From the NCBI RefSeq assembly GCF_019649055.1, contig NW_026570313.1:62001-126000 (forward strand): a stretch of 64,000 bases of DNA. The letters run 5' to 3'. Source of the DNA: Paramacrobiotus metropolitanus (lineage: Eukaryota; Tardigrada; Eutardigrada; Parachela; Macrobiotidae). Below, piece after piece: positions 40,900 through 50,949 of the stretch. The notes beneath the pieces are model-generated. The model was not told the DNA's origin. It did no database searches and saw only the letters and a program-made list of their open reading frames with translations. A program made the position numbers and the translations under genes. Numbering within the stretch: the stretch's first letter is position 1; the number at the start of each line of letters is the position of its first letter.

Positions 40900-41632
40900 T
40901 GATTAATTTCTTGCCTAAAGATACAGATAGTAAGCAATAAGAGCGATGTTGGCGGTCAGTATGACGGCATTAGCCACTACTTCATACAGTTACTGAAATG
41001 ACAAAATTCAATACAATTCACGAATTTTAATGATTTTTTGTCTTTATGTTAGTTGAAGGCATGGGCGTTCTGTATACTACAGATAGCAGCCGGTAAAAAA
41101 AACGGCAAACTGACTGCACATGATTTAAACCGCTTCCGAGATATTGCTCGGCGATAGTTAACCGGTAGTTCAACCAGTACAGAATACGCGTACGGTTCTG
41201 TCAACTTCTTTGCGTGCAACTGATGCAAGCAAGTGAAAATAACTCACACACATGGATTGATCGTGGAAATACATCGTTAACACCGAATCACCGATCAATA
41301 CGGTACTGAAAAACCGCATGTACACAGTATAAATGCAGTATACACTATACAGCCACACTGCATTTTAATGCATGCTCATATCGATGAGAAGCCATATCGA
41401 TGAGACGAACAGCATGCCCACGCTTCCGCTGGCGGCTCCTCTTCACAAGTCCCATACACAATATTTTATGAAGCAGCAAACAGCGCTGATTGAATAAGAT
41501 GGAGTGATTTATTTTCCTGCTTTACTCAGAAATCTTAGGCTTCCTCCTGATTTAACCCTGGACGTTTTATCTTGTTTTTAAACTAAACACTGTGATACCG
41601 TGCTTATCAAAAATCCCTCTAACTAAACGCTC
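40900..41632. other. no gene supported; upstream flank of the serpin
   Basis: Only short frames. The last few hundred bases presumably hold the serpin promoter, but no motif stands out. Confidence 0.4.
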
Positions 41633-43594
41633 ATGGATAAGCTGGTTGGATTTGTGAAGTCGCTTTTCAAACGGAAGTCATCCCATGGAATACAGGAACC
41701 AAAACAACGCTCATGGGAGGTACCCTACACTACAGAATTCACCGTCAATCCGGAGAACAGCTTCGCTGTCAATATGTTCACAGCGCTCATAGCCCATTCC
41801 CGCGGCATTGACGAGAATCTGGCGGTGTGTCCGTGCGCCATTCAAGCTACTCTGACGGCGATCCTCCCAATTGTCAATGAGCAGATCCGCATGGAACTCA
41901 CCAAAATAATCTGCTCCAGCGGCCGAACGTTAGATGCTTTACAAGCATCACTGGATGCAGCCAGTACTAACGGCGCTTTGAATATGGTTAATGCTGTTTT
42001 CTACAGCGATAGGTACCAGCTACTCTCATTGCGGAAAGAAGACCTTCGCACCGTTAACGACAGCCGATCTTGTCCATCAGGAACGTTGTCGACCAAAATG
42101 GAATATTTGGTAACGTCGCTCCAAAATATTCCAAAAGAAGGCATCAACCTGTCGAAAAGTGAAGACGGTGAAGCTGTACGCGAGGCAGCACCACCGCATC
42201 CACAACTTCAACTAGCCAGCATCTGCCAGTTTACCGGCGCCTTTGAGCGGCCGTTGTTTCGCGGTGGACCGGGAACGTTCACCTGCCCCGGCAGTGTGCA
42301 GAAGACGGTGGATTTTATGTTCTGCAAGTACACGCTCGGGGTGCGTTACCACAACGTCAGCGTTACGTGTGACAACGCCGAGGAGAACGATCCGCAGATG
42401 ATCATCCTCAACGTGGAGGGCCGACAGTCCAGCGTGATGCTGCTCTTACCACCGCCGAAAAGCGGCGAGACGATAGGTTCGCTGGAAGAGCGGCTGACGG
42501 TGGAGCGACTGCTGCGCTGGCGCGAGAAGAGCAGCGAGTTACCGCTGCACATTCTTATCCCGAAATTCCGCATCACCTGCAGTATTGACCTGCAGCCGGT
42601 GCTCACCGCGATGGGAATGGGTCTGTTGTATGAAGAGCCAACGGCAGAAAGCGTCGACCACGTGCTGCATCCGTCAGGAAACGGCTCACCGATCGGTGAA
42701 TTCAGACAGCAAATTGTCTTAGGTACGTCAATTCTTCGGTTTTTGTCATATTTCGGTCACTTCAAGTGTACGTGTTTTATATTTGGGTTACCCGGTGTTA
42801 CAGTTACCAGACAAACAAAAGACCAAAAATGATTTGTTTTCATAGTAAAAACTTCGCTCATGAATTTCGAAACATATAACTTAAATAAATGTTCTTAAAA
42901 AACCACCAGCAAAGAACGAAGAACAGGAACTAAACCGGGACCGCTCTTCCACGTTTGAAAATTTCAGAATTTCATGTTCCAACATTTTCAAATTTGTTTG
43001 ACGGCCAGTAAAAAACAAATCAAAAAGCACATTGTGTGATCAGCAGATATTCATGTAGCGCGCCACATGGGGGTGGTGAAAGCGATCGGTTGGCAAAATA
43101 TGGAAAGTTATGCTTAAAGAGTTAAAGTGACCGAAATATGAGAAAAATCGAAGTACCCCGTGTCCAAGTACCAAATGGTGAACGACAGTATATGCAAGTT
43201 ATTCGCAGTATATAGGTGCGTTATGCATGCGTAATGCATAAATTAGCATCGTCGACAGTAAGTTGCACTGTACTAAAAGAAATATTTTTTTTGAATTTCT
43301 CATTATCTCGTAGTAGGTACAAGGAGTTTCGACAAAATTGTCATATCTACAGGATTTATTATTGTTTTGCGGCTTGAACACCTTCTGACTAATTTGCCGG
43401 TTTGCTCTGCAGACGTCAGTGAGTACGGCGTTGCGACTTCACCGTTTAGATGGGATCGCATGACGCCAATGATTGCAGTAGCCGGTCCAGATTTCGTGGT
43501 AGACAGACCATTCATAGTGATCATCTGGAACGAGATCGCCAATGTTCCTCTTCTGATTGCACGCGTGACGGATCCCGCTTCATCCTTGTATTAG
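41633..43594 (+). CDS. serpin, two exons
   Basis: Exon 1 41633-42722 and exon 2 43413-43594, joined phase 1 (donor GTACGT, acceptor TCTGCAG), give about 424 aa, near the usual serpin length. N-terminal NSFAVNMFTALIA and ENLAVCPCAIQATLTAILP match helices A-B; SSVMLLLPPPKSG matches the region before the shutter strands. Exon 2 has the signature FVVDRPFIVIIW and the end RVTDP. No signal peptide; the start MDKLVGFVKSLFKRKSS suggests an intracellular protein. The reactive loop runs from YGVATSPFRWD to the FVVDRPF strand with canonical length, placing Met-Ile at the predicted scissile bond. The hinge lacks the small-residue run and has Pro, so inhibitory function is doubtful. The ATG sits in an acceptable context after a stop-rich leader. 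Confidence 0.85.
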
Positions 43595-44056
43595 TTTGCA
43601 GGCAGTAAAGTGTTATTGTTAGTCCGAATTTCGGATAAACATCTGTGCTCATCGTGTATTGCTTCACTATGACCAGAAACCGCGAAAGTTTTACTGCATT
43701 TACTACCCAGTATGTTATACGGTCACAATCGTTAAAATCATAAGCTCTGTTTCTTTTATTAATTGCATTCTACTGCGATGCGATCAATACCATTATGCAT
43801 TCAACGAGATGACAAGAGACACACTGCTGATTCCATGCAGCAGATTGTGTTCGGTTTATCAGTCACAAGCTTTGTATAACAGTTAAAAGCCATCCCAACT
43901 AATACTTCACAAGTACACATAAAAACTTTTTACTGGAAAATAAGAAGTGACCGCTTCCGCACTTTGCTCACACTGTCTAATTTTATCATTGCGTTTGACT
44001 GCTGGCTTATATCAAAAACACACGCGCGGAAAGCCTACCCGTAGCATTAGCATTAA
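43595..44056. other. 3' flank of serpin, no further gene
   Basis: Short frames only; likely 3' untranslated and intergenic sequence before the LTR element. Confidence 0.4.
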
Positions 44057-44250
44057 TGTCATGTATTGTCATGTGTAGGAATCGTATCTTTATTGTATCG
44101 TAATGGTCAGGAAAACAACTGAAAGGAAACTGAGGAATCGTAACTAGAGAACCGGGAAAACACAAGAGAAGTTGCTAAGAAGACAAGGACAAAGGACAGA
44201 AATAGGAAAGTATTAGAAGGACAATAAACACGTGAACTCAGTATACTACA
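44057..44250 (-). repeat. 3' LTR of gag-only element
   Basis: 194 bp, TG..CA ends, directly preceded on the minus strand by the purine tract GAGGGAAGGGAA. Confidence 0.9.
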
Positions 44251-44418
44251 TTCCCTTCCCTCGCCCAAAAAGAGCTGGGTTGAACCATTGCATCAGAACC
44301 ATATATTTAGCAGCATACAAACCATAGAACCATAGCAACAAGAACCACGGCAACAGAACCATATAGTTAGTGAACTCTGAACCACTGAGACGAAGCGTCG
44401 TAGGAACCGGAACTGGAA

Positions 44419-45306
44419 TCACAGTATGTCGTATGGAGGACGCGGTGCGTAATCCGTAATGTAGTTATTCGTAGCGACGTCGGATTTCTTCTGTGAGCGG
44501 CATGCCTTTGCTATATGACCTTTCTTCCCACAGTTATGGCATACGTGTTTCCTGTAGAAACAGCGCTCGCGCATGTGATCGGTTGATCCACAGGAATCGC
44601 ATCTTCGCTTAGGGGAACTGGAATCGGAATCGGACTCGTTTTGATTGCTGGTGGGTGGCTTGTGGCTTCCATTTGCACTGGATTGACCACTGGAATTGGA
44701 TGTCTTTTGCTTGACAACCGTTGACCTTCTGCTAGCTGTGACTTTCATCACAGTTTCACGGTCTTGGCTGGACGTACTGGCCGTAGCTTCTTCAATGCCG
44801 GTTTCCATCTTCCTGGCGGCGTTCAGGGTCTCTTCGTGGGTCTGGTATTCGTTTATCAGTAGGTGACGGCGGACGGAATCCGATTGGATGCCGTTTATGA
44901 AGACGGCGCTGAGCATCGGGTCGATGATGTCAGCGGGAAACTTGCATACGGTACTCCTGTACCGTAACCTGCTGGAGTATGCCGCCAGCGATTCGTCCTT
45001 CCCTTGGACAGTTCGGAACAGGTGTGCCCACTCCGCGACCTTGAATGTGTACTTGTTGTACACTGTATCCAATTTGGCCAGCAGCATTTCTATGGTGAGT
45101 TTCTTGTCCGTGATGGCAGTCGGCCTGCACATCGAGACAAGCATCTCGAATGGCTTGACCTCCAGCGAGTTCAGAAGCAGCCCTTTCTGCTTCTCCACGG
45201 GGATGTCGGCGAATTCGATATAGCTGTGGAGGTTTTCTTTCCACATATCCCACTGCATCGACTCGGGATTAAACCGTAGGATGGGATGAGTTTCTGGTGT
45301 CGCCAT
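44419..45306 (-). CDS. retrotransposon gag with two CCHC-type knuckles
   Basis: About 295 aa from MATPETHPILRF; an in-frame ATG 20 codons upstream (45366) exists, but similarity begins at the second. The capsid-like part has FNPESMQWDMWKENLHSYIEF and the long helical region with KVAEWAHLFRTV. The C terminus has CDSCGSTDHMRERCFYRKHVC and a classic knuckle CHNCGKKGHIAKAC. Gag would assemble particles and bind RNA. It ends shortly after the knuckle, where protease would begin in a complete Ty3/Gypsy element. Confidence 0.9.
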   Translation of the reverse strand: MATPETHPILRFNPESMQWDMWKENLHSYIEFADIPVEKQKGLLLNSLEVKPFEMLVSMCRPTAITDKKLTIEMLLAKLDTVYNKYTFKVAEWAHLFRTVQGKDESLAAYSSRLRYRSTVCKFPADIIDPMLSAVFINGIQSDSVRRHLLINEYQTHEETLNAARKMETGIEEATASTSSQDRETVMKVTASRRSTVVKQKTSNSSGQSSANGSHKPPTSNQNESDSDSSSPKRRCDSCGSTDHMRERCFYRKHVCHNCGKKGHIAKACRSQKKSDVATNNYITDYAPRPPYDIL

Positions 45307-45409
45307 ATTCGAACGAATTAAGAAGCGAACTAGCGCTGTTAAGCCGTATATAAAGAACTCGTACACTTCAATGATAGAGATCTACAGTATTACACAAGCT
45401 TCACGCCAT

Positions 45410-45603
45410 TGTCATGTATTGTCATGTGTAGGAATCGTATCTTTATTGTATCGTAATGGTCAGGAAAACAACTGAAAGGAAACTGAGGAATCGTAACTAG
45501 AGAACCGGGAAAACACAAGAGAAGTTGCAAAGAAGACAAGGACAAAGGACAGAAATAGGAAAGTATTAGAAGGACAATAAACACGTGAACTCAGTATACT
45601 ACA
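45410..45603 (-). repeat. 5' LTR of gag-only element
   Basis: 194 bp, almost identical to the other LTR. The likely primer binding site TGGCGTGAAGC follows after one base. Confidence 0.9.
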
Positions 45604-45746
45604 ATTAAGGTAGCGAGCATAGCTTACATAGAGTTTATTGAATAAACGTCATTCCATACACTCATGCTTTGGTTCGGCGTAATGTACATAGGTGCTGGTC
45701 ATCATTAACCTTTATAACACACTGTACACATGTCACATAGTTGCGC

Positions 45747-45870
45747 GGCAGGGTGTAAAACCTGGCAGTGGTACCTGCCAATGGCACTGCCAGTGGCATG
45801 GCATGCGATAAAAACTGGAGACTCTGGCAAGTGGCAAGCGATAAAAGCTGGCAGATGCCACAAACAATAT
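45747..45870 (+). repeat. left TIR of the 3.5-kb transposon
   Basis: Reverse complement of 49111-49222 with one short length difference. Reads GGCAGGGTGTAAAACCTGG at the outer end and CCACAAACAATAT at the inner end. Confidence 0.85.
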
Positions 45871-48800
45871 GGCGGTAGAAACAGCCAGACGTAACCTCGA
45901 AGCTGTTGCTGTTGGTGCACTGAACTTTATCGCAACTTTCAAGTCGGACCACATGTACGGCGGCCTGCAAGTGCAGTCTGGTAACAAAGGTCACTCGTAC
46001 CAGACGTTGTCCAGAAGCCAAACACGGGGTACCGGTCATGAGCTTAACAATAATGAAATCACTTCAGAGCTCTAAGGTATGCATAGCTCAAATTTTACTG
46101 AAGTTTCTTTACCTACTCAGAGTAGTGCTATTTTTCTGTTGCACGCAAACAGCACAACAGGATGTCTGGTAAAAATTTGCAACAAAAACTATAAAATTTA
46201 TAATTTTTTGTTGCAGATTTTTTAATAACTAAATATTTCAGTACACAATTAGTTACATTTACAGAAACAACCGAAACAGAAACAACAACAACGAAACAGA
46301 TAGATAAAATACAAGATACATTGCATACTTCTATAGCGCACTGACACCCATATCATCAATAATTCAAACTTACACATACACCCGCCAAGACAGCAACATC
46401 CCGCCAGATACCTCATAAGAATTTTGCCACAATCCACAGAGCAATAAACAATGGTAGTTGATCTTTAGTACGTCTTCACAATCAGCTCCATTACAAAGTG
46501 CTACCCGGTGACTTTCGCAAGTGTCAAGATTGCTGCGGCATCCATACCGAAATTAGAACTGCTTGTGCATAATCAAATACTACTGAAAACTACCAATACT
46601 ACTACGTAGTAACTATTCAGATCAGTTACTACTAATGTCATAACTAACACCTTTTCGTACAGTGGGTTATATGCAAATCGGATAAGGCTCACTGTACGAA
46701 ATAGTGCCAAGTTGACACGACGACACAGTAACCATAACACACTAACGCTGCTTCCTAATTCGGCTGCGCTGCGCGAAGCTTTTTTGTATCAGGTACGGCT
46801 AATATCATATTATTTATACAAATTCTGTGTACAAACGAAACAATTAGCTAGGATACTATAATAAAATAACATAATTTCGTATTTCCGCAAAAACCTGGAA
46901 ATACGTAAACATACCCAAACGTCAGTTCATAATTCGCCGTCTGTGAGCGGTAAACCGCTTTTAAAGGTAACACATTAAAGTATACAGCACGCTACAACAT
47001 ACTGCAACGATGCAATCATATATTAGCATTTAGCGTTAAAGTGAGAGAACTGCCGTTTAGGATTTCAGTTTACGCGAACAGTTTACAAAAAAAGCAAACA
47101 ATTGAACCAAACAAAATGTTCACACTGCGCGCTTGTAGCGCTCTCATAACATGTTTTGGCTGGAAGTACTGTAACATTATCGCTTATAATGGTGTCGGCC
47201 AGTTACCGGCAACGTGATGTTTGGATGTGGAGCTTTGTTAGCATGAAAAACGCGACGCGTCGAGTGCGTGCATACTGCCTGCTTCATTTTATACAGCCGC
47301 CGAAGAGCAGTCTTCATGTTTGTGTTACTATTACTGCTGCTTGTGAGTTGCTGATTGTTTGCTGAATATGAAGGCGAAAATAAAGCACGCTATAAAAGAT
47401 CCAGACAAGCAATAATCCCACTACTAAGCCGTGTAGCGTTAACGTATTACGGTATAAGTGGGTCAGTAAACTCAGTATCATGACACTGTTCCACGTATAC
47501 CTATCTGCAGAAGGTAATAAGCCAGCGACAATTATTAGTGATGCCTTCGAGAAATTTAACGGTTTATCAATTAAAAGCGCAACATTGTCCGGGCGGAGGT
47601 ACGTACAGCGTTCGTGTTTGTTTTGTAGTAGTACAGTAAAATCTCTCTGTGGAATACAGGCACGGTTATAATATTATCAGTCTCGTATTTAATGCCGGAT
47701 GCATTTTATAAAGGACAACTGCCCACAGAGGCCCTGGTATATTTTAGATCGGGGCGGGAGAAAGTAGCAGTATTTTGTAATTGTAACATTAAGACAGTAG
47801 CAAGTGTCTGTAGCGCATTACAAATTTAAATTACAGTATTTAATTAGAATTTCACAAGTTTCATTTAGAGTTAATTTTAACTATAATAAAATTAGTATTT
47901 CAAGGTTGATAAAATCAGAACACTCCATCGAGATACAGTACTTTTACATAAGTACTGTAATCACATACGAAATTACTTTTTCACACACAACGTGGAAGTT
48001 GCTCGCAGTTATTTACGGTATATGATCGCATCCGGTATCTCTATTGCATTGCAAGATATAGTTGGTTTCGCTTTAAGTCTTCGAATACTTCACCATATTG
48101 TAGCAATAGGAATTACACTGTACAGCAAATGGTAGTGTTAATAGCCTTGGTTTACTTTTTATGGGTTGTTTTCTTGGAGATCGGAACCCTTACTTCCCAT
48201 ACGTTCTGCAGACCGAACCAACGGGTTAGAATTTTCTGGAAATTAGTGTTGCTGCAGCTCCCTCCGAGCCTTACTAATTATGCTCCGGTGAATTTGACCC
48301 GCACTTTCCGCGCTCACGCGTTTCTTAAGCTTATCAGTCTGCTTTGCTCGCTGAAGCTTGCTTTAAATACTTGCTCCTCTAGCAAAAATCTTACATCGTG
48401 CTGCTTAACCGCAACTGGAAGAGCGTGCCTTCCAGCCCGTGTGATCGTTAAACAGCTTCCGGTCAGCATCGCTAGCCTTTCTGTCGTGTTCTCTTGCTCG
48501 CATGCTTTTTGACAGGTTTCGGCTACTACTGCGGATATATGTTACCATTTAACAGTCTAGGAAGGCAATGATATTTACCGGTTAAAAGTACTCGTAATAA
48601 TTTGTTATCACGGCACTACACTTTCCCTCACACCGACAGATCGCGATAAGCTGACAGTAAGGTGGATTATTCGACCCGCCTACTGTTAACCGGTAAGTAC
48701 TATGCTCACTTCTATTTAAATTTTCGGTAGAGTAGCAATTTCTGAAGATTTACCTAAATTATCAAAAAGGTAGTACGTACGTACTAAGTGAAATCAAATT

Positions 48801-49110
48801 AGTACCATGCCAAGTATGCGGCAGATCGGCAATGCGATTCAGGACACAAAGACAACAGGTATCTTATGTTTTACTGGAATATTTAAGTCGTAGGTCACTC
48901 CACTAAAGCTTAAAATTACCGTTGTCTTTATGCCTCGAATTCCGATCATCGCAGCTCACGACCAACATCCCGTGCTCGGCTTCTGGATAATACCTGGCGC
49001 GCTGATCTTTGTAATCAAGCAATTTGAAAGACGTGTTATACTTTACTTCCCACTTTCACGCTGTTAGATATGCGCAGTTACGACATCCGCACCTGGCTGT
49101 ACCCACCACT

Positions 49111-49222
49111 ATATTGTTTGTGGCATCTGCCAGCTTTTATCGCTTGCCAGTTGCCAGAGTCTCCAGTTTTTATCGCATGCCATGCCACTGGCAGGTGCCA
49201 CTGCCAGGTTTTACACCCTGCC
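49111..49222 (-). repeat. right TIR of the 3.5-kb transposon
   Basis: Inner end ATATTGTTTGTGG, outer end ACACCCTGCC, followed directly by the duplicated TAGTTGCGC. Confidence 0.85.
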
Positions 49223-49231
49223 TAGTTGCGC

Positions 49232-50430
49232 ACAGGTATTGAACTCCTAAGTCTCCCTTATGTCGTGACACAGACACTTCCCACCGCGGTAATGCGTGAA
49301 CCAACGCAGATTCACACTCGGCCGGGTCACGATTCAGGAAGCGTCTGTAAGCATCCGAAGGGGGTGAATCAAGCGACTTAATTATTTGCCTCGATCATCC
49401 TCCTTAGAGTGCACCCGTCTCGTTTACAGTTGGCCCCAGGCCAAGCGAGCAATCTTACGGACGATCCAGTCGATTCGAAGCAACTCCACAGTGAAACTGT
49501 AGACGCAGAACACCGGTGTTTCATTGCACTTGAATTTTAGTGCGCTGTTTCCACATCATTGGGAGTTCTCATATTATGGCAAGGGCGACGGCGTACACAT
49601 CTACTTCTTTGAAATTACTACACCCGAAAATGTAAAGGTAGCGGTAAAGCGCTTTCCTTTTAGCTGTACACCTCCACTACGGATGGGAGGTTTCCCAATG
49701 CCAGCAAAAATCAAGGCAAGATCTGGTCCAGCACACCAAATGTTCGTGGCCGTTGTGACCTGGTTGTCCGCTAGGGTTACCGTTTTAGAGATACTGACAA
49801 GGGTGGATATAGCAAAACCGTTCAGGCGGACCTTTGGAGGTAGGCTAACACTTTTGCCGGTCACAAATACGGTCGGTTGTTCAGGGTAAGCAGCCTATAA
49901 ATAAACCGTTTCCTGTAGAAGTATTTTTTCTGAATTCTCGCTGGGCAGCAGCCGACGAATGGCTGGTTGAACACTGTTAGGCGAGGACTATTATGGTCAA
50001 TTATTGAGGGAAAGCACGTCGCAGAAAACGGGCTCTCCGCGCATGCACAAGTTGTGTTTTGTCTAGTTCAGTTTAGGCTTTTAGGGGAGCCAGCGGCGGA
50101 AGTTCCGTGTCCATGGACAGCAAGCTACTGATTGACTTACTGTGTATTAACTACAGTAAGAATTAACTGGAAAAATAAAAGCACAATAATTTTTGTGTTG
50201 ACACCAGATAGTGATCGAGTAAGCTGACTCAGCTCGACCGAGCCTCTATATATGGGTGAATAATCCAAGCAGAAGCGTGGATATCGTGTACAAAAATCGT
50301 TACGCGAGACTGCAAACCATGACTGTCTTGCTGGGTGTGTTCCCCGTTGGAAAGGAGACTGGAAACCGGATGAAATTAGATAGATTTCTATTTCCAGTCA
50401 TGATTCAGGATTTGTCTCTCTAATTAGTAA
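49232..50430. other. no gene supported
   Basis: Overlapping short frames at 49524-49889 (+) and 49601-49864 (-) look protein-like in places (for example GKPPIRSGGVQLKGKR on the minus strand) but match nothing I know and lack splice or start support. Confidence 0.4.
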
Positions 50431-50439
50431 CTTGCATTA

Positions 50440-50675
50440 CCGGTGTCCGGTGTACGCTTCAACCGCCTATGTCGGCGGTCAGGCGTAGATATGTTACCTT
50501 TAATGAATATCGATGTCTACAGTATGAGGTTGATTTATCCATTCTTGATTCTTATGTATTTTCTGCCATATCTCTCCTTGTACGCGGTACGATTAAAAGT
50601 TATTATTCTGGGACGCCCCCTGTTTCCACATATTGAAAATTTATGGGATATGGAAGAGCGCTGTCTGCGACTTCT
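50440..50675 (+). repeat. diverged relative of the tandem-array LTR
   Basis: Order and wording follow the LTRs at 10952-13939: GGTGT-CG.TTCAACCGCC, TTGATTTATCCATTCTTGAT, TTATGTATTTTCTGCCAT, then AAAAGTTATTATTCTGGGAC and CCCCTGTTTCC. The ends are eroded. It lies about 275 bases before the start codon of F-box copy 1 and contains ATTAAAAG, so it might contribute promoter sequence. Confidence 0.6.
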
Positions 50676-50949
50676 GTAAGTGCAGCAAATTAAGTGTTTT
50701 GGAGAGATTCAGCGATTTGTTGATATCTTCTTAAGTTTGGGTTCGTCAACAGTTTCTGGGTCGCTAATTTGTCGCTGACGGGGGCTAAATTTTTTTCGTC
50801 GGATTCCCAAACTCAGTCGACCGGGTTTTTAAAGTTGGAACTGGAACGTGAGATAAAGAGACATAGGTGCAAGTAAACTTGCCGAGTGACATTCGATCCT
50901 GGGACATCATACTCACCAGTCATCACAGATTCACAAGCAGAATCGCGCA

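Larger units (their letters stand above)
44057..45603 (-). mobile_element. gag-only LTR retrotransposon, recent insertion
   Basis: Two 194-bp LTRs (44057-44250 and 45410-45603) with TGTAG..GACA ends on the minus strand differ at only about one position. The element is flanked by the 5-bp duplication ATTAA (44052-44056 and 45604-45608). After the 5' LTR (right side) comes TGGCGTGAAGC, a primer binding site. Before the 3' LTR comes GAGGGAAGGGAA, a polypurine tract. The body holds one gag gene and no protease, RT or integrase, so it needs another element for movement. Near-identical LTRs and an intact gag imply recent activity. Confidence 0.92.
45747..49222. mobile_element. 3.5-kb TIR DNA transposon, no transposase recognised
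   Basis: Terminal inverted repeats of about 112-124 bp (45747-45870 and 49111-49222) start GGCAGGGTGTAAAACCTGG. The exact 9-bp sequence TAGTTGCGC lies on both sides (45738-45746 and 49223-49231), an excellent target duplication. The TIRs contain short nested palindromes of TGGCAGTG and CACTGCCA. The interior (45871-49110) is AT-rich with only short frames (for example 47156-47365 and 48129-48512), so it is probably non-autonomous. hAT elements make 8-bp and Mutator-like elements about 9-bp duplications; the CAGGGTG start resembles hAT ends, the 9 bp favours Mutator-like. Confidence 0.82.
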
